From IMG/VR virus record IMGVR_UViG_3300010389_000028, positions 1 to 47,450 of that record: DNA of 47,450 nucleotides. The stretch is one strand, 5' to 3'. The stretch comes from a virus. The notes beneath the pieces were generated by a model. The model was given only the letters and a program-made list of their open reading frames with translations. It had not been told where the DNA came from and did not search any database. The position numbers and the translations under genes were made by a program. Below, piece after piece: positions 22,601-33,100 of the stretch; within the stretch, counting starts at the first letter, position 1; each line of letters starts with the position of its first letter.

Positions 22601-25600
22601 CTGAGTATGTTGATGGTAGAAGATTATTTCTATCATATGGATTCTGATTGAAAACATCAGTTGGTGCATTAAACGGACCATACTTGTGATTAGAGTTTGC
22701 AACTCTAAATCTGATAGATGCTACTGCTGCAGGATTTACTAAATCACTATTTTCTGAGGAAGGCATAGTGCCTACAACAGTTTCACCAACTTGGAAAGTT
22801 CCATTGTTCATTTCAATTTCTACAAGTTTATTAAATGTAAACTTGTTGACATCTACACCCTCAAAGAATGAATATAATCTAGTGAAGGGTTTGAAGGCAT
22901 TTCCAGTGAACTCAATATTACGAGTTCTCATAAAGTGGATGAGTTCTCTATTTACAATTCTGTCACCAAGTGATTCTGTTTGAGTTGACTCTGATATAGT
23001 TAAATCATATCCTTCTCTGAGTTGTTGTAACTCTAGTTGCTCAAGATCTCTAGTTGTTGTAGTTGTTTCAAGAGTAATAAGCCAAGGATTGTCACCCAGT
23101 GCGCCAAGGCGCCTTGTATTTGATCTTCTTTGTAAATTAATTGGATCTCCTACTGCTCTTGTATCTACAGTTTCCCAAGAACTCCAAACAGTTGGTGCAA
23201 CACCAATTCTATTTCCATTCTCATCTACAGTTATCTCTGCATTGAGAGATTCTGCTACACTATTAAATGCACTATCAAAAGTTATGTTTCTTGGTTCTAA
23301 GTTAGTTACATCAATCCAAATATCTTCTTCAGGTTGCAACTTAATTCTTCCATTCCAGAATTGAACCAGGAAAGGAGTTACATTCTCAATTCTGGTTGCA
23401 TATGGTTGTTTTGTATATTCAACTTCTGTATAATCAAGAGTAACAACTTGTCCCTTTCTCTTTACTCCAGAACCCAACAACTGAGAATATCTTGAGTCTT
23501 GATTGGCAGATGTTGTTGTGCCAATACCAGCAATTGAATTTGAACCAACTTGTAGATTCAGTGCTGTAGTATAGTGTGATGGTCTCAGTATCTTATTCTT
23601 TGGATCAATGGAGTTTTTGATACCAATAGAAATATCTTGTGAATCTGTTGTGGTGAAATTATCTACAAAAATACCTGACTTGAACTTGTTCAGACCATTT
23701 GCATCAGGAACAAATAAGTTAAGAGTTTCAGTTTCTAAGAGGCTTATAGAGCTATAATATTCTAAACTCTTAATTCTCTTTTCTAATTTGAAGATATCAC
23801 TCATTTGATATCTCTTATAATCAACAGATTCTACTCTTGCATCAGATACATTATAAAGATATGGTGGAAGATATATATTTGCAATGTTCAATGCATCATT
23901 TACTCTTTCTGGTAACTTTGGATTATCATCAGGAACACCATAGGTTACGATAGTGTCTCCTTCTGGAGTTATATTTACTCTATCTGCTCTTCCCAAGTAG
24001 TAATTATATCCAAGAGCCATAGACTCATCAGAAGCTATGATGTTTTTTGAACTATGCTGCCCACCATCAAATACTCTTCCATAAAATTCAAATGGCGATC
24101 TTGCGCCAGCAGATACTGTATAGTTAGAAACTCTTGGCCTTGCATCAATTATATCTGTTACTCTGTTACCAGATATTAAAGAAATTTCATTTTTATAATC
24201 AAAGGATGAGTATGAATTTACTGTAGTGATGTCTCCAGTATCTGATGCATCATATTGTGCTTTTGAGTAATAAACTACTATTTTTCTGACTGGAGCTTGG
24301 AACTGTGGTAGTCTTTCAATTCTTGAGTAATCATAAATTGTGTTTTTCTGTCCATTATATAACTTAAATTGACCTGTTATGTTCTTAGAATTGGTCAATA
24401 TGTTAGTTGCTACAGCACTTACTCCTGATTGCTCAAAATTAATAATTTCATTGGTCTCAAATGTATTATTATTCAAGTATATAAAACCAATGCTAGTGTC
24501 TGTCTTTCTTGTCAAATAAATTGCCTTTGCTCCACTAATCGAACCAGTTAAGATATCTCCAATGATTAAATCATTAGTAGTCGCAGAGGGACCATCAAGT
24601 GATGCTGTTGTCATTGATGGAGATTCTGGATCAGAAGTACTATTTGATTCAAATATTCCATGAATTTTGATGACATCTGGGACATTCAAAGAAATAACAC
24701 TATCTTGAACTCTTGTTCCAAATGGATAGCTTCCATAAACCAATCCATCATTTAATGTTGATTGTCCAATTCCAGAAGAACTGATTTTTGATTTGTCAAT
24801 TACAATACTGTTAGAAATTATTTTTTGCTTCAATTTAGAAGTAATGTTAGTCTTTCTAATAGTTGTTGTTAAGGTTGCACCAATATCATCTACTCCAGAA
24901 ATACCAATAATCTGGATTGAATTGCCTCCATTTGTAATAGAAACTTTATCAGCAGTCAAACTTACTGTTGATCCATTGGATCTAATTAAAGTATATCTTT
25001 CCTCATCAAATGGAAGGAAGGTTTCATTTGGATCTGCATCAATTTGTGCAGTCTCTCCACTAGTTATTGCAGTAGTGAATTGTTTTCTAATAATCAAATT
25101 AGAGTTAACCAGATCAACTGATTCAATGTTTCTCTTAGGGAAAATGCTAAAAAGTGATGTATTTGATACTGCATTTCCGCTTCCAGCAGAAGTTTGGAGT
25201 TTTGACTCAATTACTGTCAGATCTGTAACTGATGTTGAGGTAGTAGGATTGCTACCTTCACAGAAACCAGAAACTGTTGTTACACCAACAATGGTCAAAC
25301 TTCCAGAAGTTACTGCTGTAATTCTTGCTATAGTTGGATCTGAATTTGTTGGTACTGAGTATCTGACTAAATTACCAACAGTTGCAATTCCAACAAAATT
25401 TACACCAGGACTAGTGACTGTAGAAATTCCAGAACTGCTTCTTGCACTAATAGATGCAATACCAATAGTTTGAACATTCTTTGGTACTAAATCAGCAGTA
25501 AAAGTTCCACCTGTTCCTACAATACCATATACAGATTGAACATCAGAAATCTCGTAGTTTTTGACACCAGTTACAAATCTACTGTTATCTACAACTCCAT

Positions 25601-27179
25601 TGAATATGATATTTTCCCCAATGAAGAAGTTTCCTTGAACTTCATATGCTGTTAAACCTACTCCTGCACTCACATCATATCTTAAATATGCAGATGCTCC
25701 ACTTGACTCACCTTGAATGTATGCTGGAGTAGAAACAGTTACATTTTCATTCAGAGTCAAATCTGTATAAGTTTGTAAATCAAAGAGAGAAAGGTCCCAT
25801 GTATTCAAATCTGGAGTAGATGTGTCATAAGAACCAGATTCTAAGACAAAATCATAAACTCTTGAAACACCAATTTCCTTTCCCGAACCAGTTTTTTGAT
25901 CAGTCCCTACTCTTTGATCTCTAAGACTCAATACATTTGTGGTATTGAATCCAATAGTTGGAGATCCATAAACTCTATTAACTTCTATGGTGGGTCCAAA
26001 TCCAAAATTGATTGATTGTTCACCAATAAATTTTGTAGTTCTTGGTTTTTTCGTATCAATTAAAGATGTGGTTCTTATTTCAGTTTCATATCCTTTGACA
26101 TATGCTTTACCTGAACTAATCCTATAGACTGCCAAATCCTCGCTTGGACTATTTCCAGTTTGAGTAACTTGATTTGGTGAATAAATTCCTCTATTGCCTT
26201 CTCCATCATTTAAAGATTCATTAACAGTTACAGTGAATGGCTTAACATAATAATTTCCAGATTCGTCATAAGTTCTTCTAGCAAGTTCCTTGCTTAACTC
26301 ATTATATTGAGTGACATTGGAATTATTTTTTAATACACCATTAATTATTTCATTTATTTGAACAAAGTTTGTATCTTCAAAATCATTTGGATCTTTTTTG
26401 GTAAGATTTACTGATATTTTAAATCTATCCGCACCAGGCGCACTAAAGTTATTGAAACCCTGTGCATTATCTGTTAATGTTTGATCTATATCAGAAGAAA
26501 TGATATTTTCTACAACACTAAAACCGATCCTATAACTTGGAGTATTGCTATATTGGTCAAGAATTAGAATTTGAGATGGAACATTTACAAAATGTCCTCT
26601 AAGAAAATATATACCTTGATTCACACTAAAGGAAGAACCAACCGAAGAAGCATCTGTTAAAATTGTATTAGCAAATCCTTCTCCAGCAGAAATAAATGTG
26701 GTTGCATAATTAATGCTAGAATCTGTTATGAGAATTTCATTATCAAAAAATGTTCTGGTCGCAGCATCAGTAGAACTAGAGTTTTGATAATCTAAGTATA
26801 AGGTATAATTTCCTCTTTCTGATTGTTGATTGGTAATATAGGTTATGACCTTTGCAGTTACTCCAGAAGATCTACCAGTAATAGTTTTCCCTACTATTTG
26901 ATCAAGGTACAATGATACAGGAATACCTAAAAATTCTTCCTGGATCTGAATCGCATAAAATGCTCCATTATAATTAGTATTTCCAGGAATGACTACAGAA
27001 CCCTCTTTGAAGAAGTGGTTCCCCATATCCTCAACCTGATTTTGAAGGATAGATTGAAGATTATTTAACTCTCTTGCCTGAATAGGATATCCAGGTTTGA
27101 ACAATACTTTATAATAGTTACTCTGCGGATCAAAGTCATCAAAGTAGGGAGCAACATTGAGGTTAGTTTCCTGTGGCAT
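19668..27179 (-). CDS. Giant DUF4815-type baseplate/fibre-attachment protein (2503 aa)
   Basis: The N-terminus (NLNVAPYFDDFDPQSNYYKVLFKPGYPIQARELNNLQSILQNQVEDMGNHFFKEGSVVIPG) is the DUF4815 signature. Further family-like segments follow, such as DQQ/YFLRGHFVNVPSQILILDQYSNTPSYRIGF and VNDALNIANIYLPPYLYNVSDARVESVDYKRYQMSDIFKLEKRIKSLE. A second part near 1600-1800 starts DPLAQTFYVPDTTGVFLTKLDVFFQSK. Around residue 1920 are GxGY repeats (ITNAGVGYTPSSGSYTF, INNGGKGYTVGDVL). Around 2130 is the VKIGSEIISYTSV...LNGITRGIDNT module shared with gp7 and gp15. It occupies the T4 interval of genes 9-12/wac, so it probably replaces some of those baseplate-to-fibre functions; this is inferred from position. 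It is translated seven bases after gp8. Confidence 0.9.
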   Translation of the reverse strand: MPQETNLNVAPYFDDFDPQSNYYKVLFKPGYPIQARELNNLQSILQNQVEDMGNHFFKEGSVVIPGNTNYNGAFYAIQIQEEFLGIPVSLYLDQIVGKTITGRSSGVTAKVITYITNQQSERGNYTLYLDYQNSSSTDAATRTFFDNEILITDSSINYATTFISAGEGFANTILTDASSVGSSFSVNQGIYFLRGHFVNVPSQILILDQYSNTPSYRIGFSVVENIISSDIDQTLTDNAQGFNNFSAPGADRFKISVNLTKKDPNDFEDTNFVQINEIINGVLKNNSNVTQYNELSKELARRTYDESGNYYVKPFTVTVNESLNDGEGNRGIYSPNQVTQTGNSPSEDLAVYRISSGKAYVKGYETEIRTTSLIDTKKPRTTKFIGEQSINFGFGPTIEVNRVYGSPTIGFNTTNVLSLRDQRVGTDQKTGSGKEIGVSRVYDFVLESGSYDTSTPDLNTWDLSLFDLQTYTDLTLNENVTVSTPAYIQGESSGASAYLRYDVSAGVGLTAYEVQGNFFIGENIIFNGVVDNSRFVTGVKNYEISDVQSVYGIVGTGGTFTADLVPKNVQTIGIASISARSSSGISTVTSPGVNFVGIATVGNLVRYSVPTNSDPTIARITAVTSGSLTIVGVTTVSGFCEGSNPTTSTSVTDLTVIESKLQTSAGSGNAVSNTSLFSIFPKRNIESVDLVNSNLIIRKQFTTAITSGETAQIDADPNETFLPFDEERYTLIRSNGSTVSLTADKVSITNGGNSIQIIGISGVDDIGATLTTTIRKTNITSKLKQKIISNSIVIDKSKISSSGIGQSTLNDGLVYGSYPFGTRVQDSVISLNVPDVIKIHGIFESNSTSDPESPSMTTASLDGPSATTNDLIIGDILTGSISGAKAIYLTRKTDTSIGFIYLNNNTFETNEIINFEQSGVSAVATNILTNSKNITGQFKLYNGQKNTIYDYSRIERLPQFQAPVRKIVVYYSKAQYDASDTGDITTVNSYSSFDYKNEISLISGNRVTDIIDARPRVSNYTVSAGARSPFEFYGRVFDGGQHSSKNIIASDESMALGYNYYLGRADRVNITPEGDTIVTYGVPDDNPKLPERVNDALNIANIYLPPYLYNVSDARVESVDYKRYQMSDIFKLEKRIKSLEYYSSISLLETETLNLFVPDANGLNKFKSGIFVDNFTTTDSQDISIGIKNSIDPKNKILRPSHYTTALNLQVGSNSIAGIGTTTSANQDSRYSQLLGSGVKRKGQVVTLDYTEVEYTKQPYATRIENVTPFLVQFWNGRIKLQPEEDIWIDVTNLEPRNITFDSAFNSVAESLNAEITVDENGNRIGVAPTVWSSWETVDTRAVGDPINLQRRSNTRRLGALGDNPWLITLETTTTTRDLEQLELQQLREGYDLTISESTQTESLGDRIVNRELIHFMRTRNIEFTGNAFKPFTRLYSFFEGVDVNKFTFNKLVEIEMNNGTFQVGETVVGTMPSSENSDLVNPAAVASIRFRVANSNHKYGPFNAPTDVFNQNPYDRNNLLPSTYSETSTVLNVDTFSLSNEDDDRFGGYIQSGMVLRGLSSGAQATVSDIRLITDRLGTIIGSFRVPDSSSNANPVFETGRSVFRLTASSSNSLIPGAASTAGEQIFYSQGELENRQETTLSIKNVEYEREDRTEERVVEDFQVTTNVAVNTFVVDTTPRGGGGGDPLAQTFYVPDTTGVFLTKLDVFFQSKAESLPVWCQIREVQLGTPSSTILPFSVVYLSPDQINLSDDGTVPTSFVFDSPVYLNPEREYAVVLQSDSTDYNVWISRLGEVEVSTLGAESGQVLVSEQPTLGSLFKSQNASVWTPSQYEDLKFTLYRANFNPQGSIQFFNPTLPSYLEEISQNGVSVNSRNLKIGIGTTIQDADLTLGNTITQNGSSATGNLVGYGGSATSTLTITNAGVGYTPSSGSYTFSGVALTSITGTGINATADIFINNGVAVGATINNGGKGYTVGDVLTPIQVGNSQLGTGMKLSVNQIYGLNELIVDNVQGEFLTGASNYLTFVNNVGVTTTLNYTVGGNVVPVSPIRVVTDGLHLKVFQRNHGLYSRVNNVTLSDIQSNIEPTSLTVSYSNTDIGSISIANTSSFGTFENVGVGSTNPGYVKIGSEIISYTSVTANSLNGITRGIDNTLIANHSSNDLVYKYEFDKVSLRRINKTHNLSDVTVPNPITLDSYYVKIDMSQNGTNRSSTSPTFKSLYFNENYVGAGLNAKGSYNLPFTQVLPKIKTINPKGTLTNTQIRTISQTSVSGNEASYFDKGFQDAANEFPVFFPDPRMIASQYNENQYLTSLTGNKSFAMDFSLVTSDTRLTPMIDLDKASAIFTNNRVNSPITNYATDPRVNTVYDDPHSFMYVTKNILLENPATSLKVYLDSYISNYNDVRVFYAINQNSPLKETIFVPFPGYANIDNSGNIINFANSNGSSDIFVPKVDTYTTSPDISLFREYTFTVDRMPPFSSFRIKIVGTSTNQSVVPQFKNLRVLALA

Positions 27180-27185
27180 AATTCT

Positions 27186-28742
27186 TTAGAACTGCAAGAT
27201 AATCTTTACATCTTCCTTTTGGGATGAAGACCTTGTTACGGAAGGTCTATTGTCAATATAAATGATGTTTCCAGAATATTTTTTGGATTCTGGTTGAGAA
27301 ACACCATTTGTGAAATTTTGACCAAGATAATATGTCCTACTATTTAGAACTGTTGAAATACCAGTAAATGTAGTATCAATCCCAAGATTTACACTTCCCC
27401 CAACAATTGTTAGACTTCCTCCAGTTGTTGGTGTTGATGTGAAACTATTGAGTTTAAATCCATATATAGGACTAGCATTTAGTGATCCATTGGTATTAAA
27501 ACCAGCAAGAGATTTATCCTGCCAATATTTCAGAACACCTGTTCTTGGATCATAAGACACTACTCTTCCAACCGCAGTAGAACCAACTCCTACAGTTTGA
27601 GTAATTCTTGTATCAGGTGTAAAAGTTGCACTACTATATCCAGCTCCAGTTAATCTAAGTGCATAGACAGAACTTGCTTTATCTAAAGTCAATATTGAAT
27701 TTGATCCATATGATTGTGGATTTTCTACAAGTCCAACTGCTGCAAATTGATTTCCAGTGATAAAATCTGGATTTTCTGTGTCATTTTCAAATCTTGCATA
27801 AGTTAATACATTATATGCCCCAAGTTCTCTATAAATGTCAGCACCATGTCCTCCTGAAGGGGGAATGATAACATTGAATACTGGTTTTGTTGTTCCTGTT
27901 GGGACACCACCAGATGCCAAATCCAAAGTACCAAATGTATATCCAGATCCTCCTTTTGAAATTGAGACACTCTGAACTTTAGAATCATTATTGATAACGA
28001 CTGTTGCTTCTGCACCAGATCCATCTCCCTTAATTGGGACTCTAGTGTAAGTTTGGTTTGCAGTTCCTAACCCAACTCCACGATTCCTAATAGTTACAAT
28101 CTTTAACTGTCCACTAGATGCTGCATTTGTTCTTACTGGAGCATGTGTTGAACTTGTGTACCAGTCACTTGGGACAGGAATGTAGTTTGTAGAATCGAAC
28201 TTAATTGCCTGACTTGGACTAATTGTATAAAGATACTTCCAAATGTAACCATCACCACTACTTCCTGCTGCTCTTGGTTCTAAGTCAGTAAAAGTAGGCT
28301 CGTCTAATGATGGACCTCCAGTAAAATTATTCTCAGGATTTGCATTATTATACAAGCAAATATAGACCCTATAATCACTATTCATTACATAATAATTGGC
28401 AGAATATAGATCAAAGGATCCTGATGGGAGTGAAGGATTATTTCTACTAATATCATTCCTATACATGTCATATGTAATACCAGATTGCCAAGTTACTTTT
28501 CTTATAACTTGACTCACATCACTGGAATTGATTTTTTTCATCGCAATCATAGAATCCCAATAATCATTATATTTCTCAAGACTATCAATGGGGGAAGGCG
28601 GATTAGTATCCCAATCAGATTGATAATCTGAAGCATTTGGTATCCCAATAAATGCATAATATGAATTTGTACTGGATTGGACACCAGAAACAAAATTCTT
28701 AGCATTTAATATACGAAGTTGGTCAGTAATTATCGCTGCCAT
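27186..28742 (-). CDS. gp8: Baseplate wedge subunit (T4 gp8 homologue) with insertion
   Basis: 518 aa against 334 in T4. gp8 dimers sit in each wedge, joined to gp7 and gp6. Matches: the N-terminal SYYAFIGIPNASDYQSDWDTNPPSPIDSLEKYNDYWDSMIAMKKI...VIRKVTW layout (T4 TIFITFGRSEPW...PPYPTDSVLGVTDMWTHMMGTVKVL...VIPRRDW), GDGYIWKYLYTISP (T4 GDGYVWEYLFEIPP), and the C-terminal SGNIIYIDNRPSVTRSSSQKEDVKIILQF (T4 SGEMIYMENRPPIIMAMDQTEEINILFTF). The extra residues, about 205-400, include a GxGY repeat (VTIRNRGVGLGT and VSISKGGSGYTFGTLDL). A perfect TATAAATA lies 21 bases before the ATG. Confidence 0.94.
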   Translation of the reverse strand: MAAIITDQLRILNAKNFVSGVQSSTNSYYAFIGIPNASDYQSDWDTNPPSPIDSLEKYNDYWDSMIAMKKINSSDVSQVIRKVTWQSGITYDMYRNDISRNNPSLPSGSFDLYSANYYVMNSDYRVYICLYNNANPENNFTGGPSLDEPTFTDLEPRAAGSSGDGYIWKYLYTISPSQAIKFDSTNYIPVPSDWYTSSTHAPVRTNAASSGQLKIVTIRNRGVGLGTANQTYTRVPIKGDGSGAEATVVINNDSKVQSVSISKGGSGYTFGTLDLASGGVPTGTTKPVFNVIIPPSGGHGADIYRELGAYNVLTYARFENDTENPDFITGNQFAAVGLVENPQSYGSNSILTLDKASSVYALRLTGAGYSSATFTPDTRITQTVGVGSTAVGRVVSYDPRTGVLKYWQDKSLAGFNTNGSLNASPIYGFKLNSFTSTPTTGGSLTIVGGSVNLGIDTTFTGISTVLNSRTYYLGQNFTNGVSQPESKKYSGNIIYIDNRPSVTRSSSQKEDVKIILQF

Positions 28743-28762
28743 TTTATGATAGAATTTTTAGT

Positions 28763-28770
28763 TATTTATA
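28763..28770 (-). promoter_or_regulatory. T4-type late promoter TATAAATA for gp8
   Basis: Exact consensus, 21 bases before the gp8 ATG. Confidence 0.8.
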
Positions 28771-28780
28771 GATGGTTTTA

Positions 28781-30103
28781 TTATTCTTTCTTCAATTCTT
28801 TAATTTCTGAAGAAAGTTCTTTAACTGCTTCAATAAGAACACCAATGATACCATTGTAATTTACTGTTTTTGGGTCACCAGAGCTTACAAGTTCTGGAAG
28901 TATCTCCTGCAGTTCTTGTGCAATGACACCATAAGATGGTCTCCCATCTTTTTTCCATTCAAATCTGACACCACGAAGTCTATTAGTTACATCTAATGCA
29001 TTGTCAACTGTGGTGATATTTTCCTTCAGATTAATATCTGATGTTGAATTGAAGTCAGTTGCTGTTACAACACCAACTACCATACCCAAATCTGAAGTAT
29101 TTCCAATTCCAAGAACAGAATCTAATCCTTGAATAGAATCATCAGTACCACTAATTGTTACATTTCCTGTTGATTGGTCAATCAGTATTCCAGATCCAGC
29201 AGTAATAGAGGTGACTATTCCAGTTAAGTTGGAACCATCTCCAATAAATGAACCTCCAACAAAAGAAGGTGCTGTGATAACTCCACTGATGACAATATTT
29301 GATGGTAATCTGGATGTGCTAATAGTTCCAGAAGATAAATTTGATGCATTAGTATAGTAAGATCCTTCTTGACCATCCAGCAAATCTGCATTCAAATTTG
29401 AAACAAGAGTTGTTGATGAAACTTTGATTGGTGCAGTTCCAGTTGTCTGAGTTGAAACAAATGTCGTTGCACTGGATATTCCAGCAATACTTACACCAAC
29501 ACCAGTTGTTTGGAATTTTTTAGAATTGTTGAAATATAGATCTACAGATGAACCTTCATTAAATTGAGCAATAGTTTGAGATCCATCATATTTTTTTAAT
29601 ATGATAGAATCGGATTGAATAAAGAAATCCTCTCCAGTATTTCCAGTCTTATTTTTTAATATAGTGTTTGATCCATTGAAGAAAATCTCAAAATCTTTAT
29701 CATCTCCTAGTAACAATTTGTCATTGTCTTTTAGATTTACATTATTTGTAAATGTAGAAACACCGGTTACTAAAACATTACCTTTCACAAGTAATTCTGT
29801 TTTTGCTCCTCCAACAACTGTATTTCCAAGAGTAGAGACTCCAGTGACAACTACACTTTGGGATTTAACATTTGCAGTGGATAATCCAACAACAGAAATA
29901 GTTGGTCTGCCATATGATGTACTGATACTTATATTGTTACCAGCAGTAATGGCAGTAACAACTCCTACTGAAAGGACTGATCCGTCACCAAGTAATGAAT
30001 AGAGTTCATTGAAGTTACTATTGATTTTAAGAGCACCCTGTAATAGGGTATCACCTGTTCCATCATTTGGAGCTGAACCTGTATTAATTCCTAGTTTTGC
30101 CAT
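28781..30103 (-). CDS. gp10-like N-terminal domain fused to shaft and peptidase S74 (440 aa)
   Basis: Residues 3-41 (KLGINTGSAPNDGTGDTLLQGALKINSNFNELYSLLGDGS) match the N-terminus of T4 gp10 (INIGNVVDDGTGDYLRKGGIKINENFDELYYELGDGD), the part that in T4 anchors gp10 to the baseplate. The rest is not gp10-like: a beta-rich shaft (VVTGVSTLGNTVVGGAKTELLVKGNVLVTGVSTFTNNVNL; FIGDGSNLTGIVTSI) and a C-terminal S74 chaperone at about 354-440 with S355-D356, K360, YGVIAQELQEILPELV and VNYNGIIGVLIEAVKE. It is encoded between gp7 and gp8, so it probably docks on the gp7 wedge and projects a self-trimerising fibre. The ribosome site is an AAGGGG stretch. Confidence 0.92.
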   Translation of the reverse strand: MAKLGINTGSAPNDGTGDTLLQGALKINSNFNELYSLLGDGSVLSVGVVTAITAGNNISISTSYGRPTISVVGLSTANVKSQSVVVTGVSTLGNTVVGGAKTELLVKGNVLVTGVSTFTNNVNLKDNDKLLLGDDKDFEIFFNGSNTILKNKTGNTGEDFFIQSDSIILKKYDGSQTIAQFNEGSSVDLYFNNSKKFQTTGVGVSIAGISSATTFVSTQTTGTAPIKVSSTTLVSNLNADLLDGQEGSYYTNASNLSSGTISTSRLPSNIVISGVITAPSFVGGSFIGDGSNLTGIVTSITAGSGILIDQSTGNVTISGTDDSIQGLDSVLGIGNTSDLGMVVGVVTATDFNSTSDINLKENITTVDNALDVTNRLRGVRFEWKKDGRPSYGVIAQELQEILPELVSSGDPKTVNYNGIIGVLIEAVKELSSEIKELKKE

Positions 30104-30130
30104 CTGCCGCTAAGTGCCCCTTTATAGATT

Positions 30131-30138
30131 TATTTATT
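30131..30138 (-). promoter_or_regulatory. Late promoter-like AATAAATA for the gp10-like fibre
   Basis: Seven of eight match, 28 bases before the ATG. Confidence 0.55.
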
Positions 30139-30140
30139 GA

Positions 30141-33100
30141 TTATGTGATATACTTATCTGATTTCAGAGGAACAGATCTAGTAATCAATGCCGAAGTGGA
30201 AATTCCAGAATAGCCTCTATTGCCATAGAAATTAAATGTGTGAATTCCAACTCTAGAATCGAAGTTAATTTTTCCCCAACTAAATGAACCATAATTGAAT
30301 GATGCAGAGATTCCTCCTTGGTAAACTCTAAAATCGCTATTGTCATAAGTATAGACTGTTGAATCAAAAGTTAGTGATAGGTCATCAAATGATTGACCTG
30401 TTGAAATTCCAGAAACATTTGTAAATATTCTTCTCACATATGTATTTCCCACTCCTATGACATTAGCTATTGTGGTATATGCCTTTTGGACTTGATATAC
30501 TAAATCTGCACTAGCTAAACTTATTCCAATTTGAGATTTATCTATTCTTGCAGATATAACAGTCTCAGTAGATGCTATTCCCACACTAGTATTAAATGCT
30601 GTAAAATAATCTCCTGTAGAAATTCCACTAACTGTAATTGCAGAACCAACATATCCAGGAACTCTTAGGAATGAATTTTCTGGAATATAGAAATCAAATA
30701 TTAATTGAGCATCTGTTCCGATGGAAGTTTTGCCAAAACCAACAATAGTACCATAATCACCAGTATACGATTCAACATCAATTTTTTCTTCTACCAATTT
30801 TGGTGGCGCAATTAGAACTGCTGGTGGATTTGATGATGTGTAACCTGCTCCTGGATTTGTTACAATTATTGAATTTATTTTTCCATAACCAATAGAAGCA
30901 GATGCAGATGCTTTTTGGGTTGTTCCTGTTTCAACAGGATTTGAAATTGTCACAGCAGGATTTGGATTTGTATATCCAAATCCAGGATTAGTTATAATTA
31001 TGGATGATATTGTTCCAGCAGAAGAGACAACTGCTCTAGCAGTAGCAGGAGTAAGGGTGTCTTGAGATGATATTTTAATTGAATTTTGGAATGTTTTTAC
31101 TGGAGATTCATTTGCAGAATTGAATATTGGAACCAAATTATCCACATAAGCAAAAGAGGATCCATAGGAAACTGGCTGGATGATATATGAACCGGGATAA
31201 ATTGATGGTTCATATTTAATTCTATCTTTTCCTACAAAACTACCATCAATTAACTTATCTACAGTTTGTTTACACCATTTAACTGGTCTTAATAAATCTC
31301 TATCAGTAGTTACTCCTGGAGAAATATAAGAATTTGTTTCTACGGTATCAATTGTATTGATACCAACCACAACTCTTTGATCTTGATCCAATGAGATGTT
31401 TTGTCCTTCTTCTACAAGATTGTCAATATCCAAAGTATCACCAACTTTGACTGTCTCTAAAATATCAATGAACTTAACATCAATTCCACTGGTTCCTTTG
31501 TAGAAAAGAATCTTGGAAGAATCACCTTGTTTTGGTGGTTCTGTGAATTTAATAACACTTCCTCCATCGAATATGTAACCTACTCCAGGAACTTGAAGTA
31601 TGTCATTTATGAACACCAATAAAGTTTGATCAAGAATAACTTTTGAACCCTTTGGTGCTATGATGGAATATAGGGAACCATTTTGTCTCAGTCTGAAATT
31701 AGTCTCAAAACCATCAAATTCTTCATCCAATCTATCAAGTACATCAATTTCACCAATTCCCCAAGAATTGAATGAGTCACTAAAAACTCTATCTATTGTG
31801 ATTTGGAACTCATTGAATGCTAAACTTGTATTTGTAGGAATACCTGAACTTCCTCCAACAGGAACTGTCAAAATTTCACCATTACCATAACCAAATCCAT
31901 AATTCTGGAATTCAAATGTTAAAATACTTGAACCACTACCAACTATAATGTCTACTGTTGCACTTTGACCAGAACCAACTAAGGATGATGAACTATATTC
32001 CAATGGAATATTGTCATATCTAAGAGGAGCATCAAAAACTACTATTGGTGGATTAGAAGAAGTATATCCGGCACCAGGATTTGTTATAGCAACACTTACA
32101 ATATGTCCACCACTAATAGCAGCAGTTCCAATAAATTCAATATTTGGTACGCCAGAACTGTAAGTTTGGACACCAACATTAACTACAGTTTGTATTCCAG
32201 ATCTATAACCAGATCCACTATTTCCAATGCTAATTGATTGTATTGTTCCAGTAACAGAAACTATAGCAGTTCCTCCAGCAGAAACTAAGGGTTGATATCC
32301 AAATCCGTTGGTGGATGCAACAGAAACTATTAATCCTCCTACTGGATATTCTCCATTATTTGGATCCCATCCACTTGGGAGTCCATCATTTCCTGTGAAA
32401 GTGATGCTTGTAATTCCAGAGTTTTCTGATAAAGTGTAGTCTCCTTGTTGGAAGGATGGTGGTTGAATTCCATTTGGTTCTTGGAATATTCCATTGATAA
32501 GAGTAATTGGTCTTTGAGTGGAAATACCAATTACATCAGATCCATTAACTGTCATACTAAATTCACTTCTTATACCAGTAAATTTCATGGATATATCATC
32601 ATAAATGTAATTTTCATTGTATGTTTCTAATGATGAATTGATATATCCAGATCTCATAAAACTTCTTCCTTGGAAAACCGAACTTGTGGTTATTCCTGAC
32701 CAGTCAACACCATCTGGATCTACTTCAGTAGAAACTCCTACAGGAATATTTCCTTTGGGTGCCTCTGCAAAATGTAGAGTATTGTTTATAATATTATAGT
32801 TTCCATTTAACTTCTTAACTAATGATCCTGTAGGATGGAAAGTCAAAGGTGAACCAAGTTGACTTCTTCTAACTCCCAATGTATTTGCTGAACTGTTCAC
32901 AGAAGTAATAATCATTATTTCATCATTTATCTGGATATTGTCTCTTGGGAAAAATGATGTTACTCCAGCTAATCCTATGGTAGTATCAAAATTGATATTT
33001 GAAGTAATAATACTCGTTACACCAGATGAAACTATTGGACTTTGAATCATATTGTCAATAGCAAGCAAAACTTTTGAATTTTGCTTAGTGGAAGTTATAC

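Noticed and set aside
24793-25473. 226-aa plus-strand frame
   Set aside because: It lies wholly inside the DUF4815 gene on the other strand, with biased composition and no start signals.
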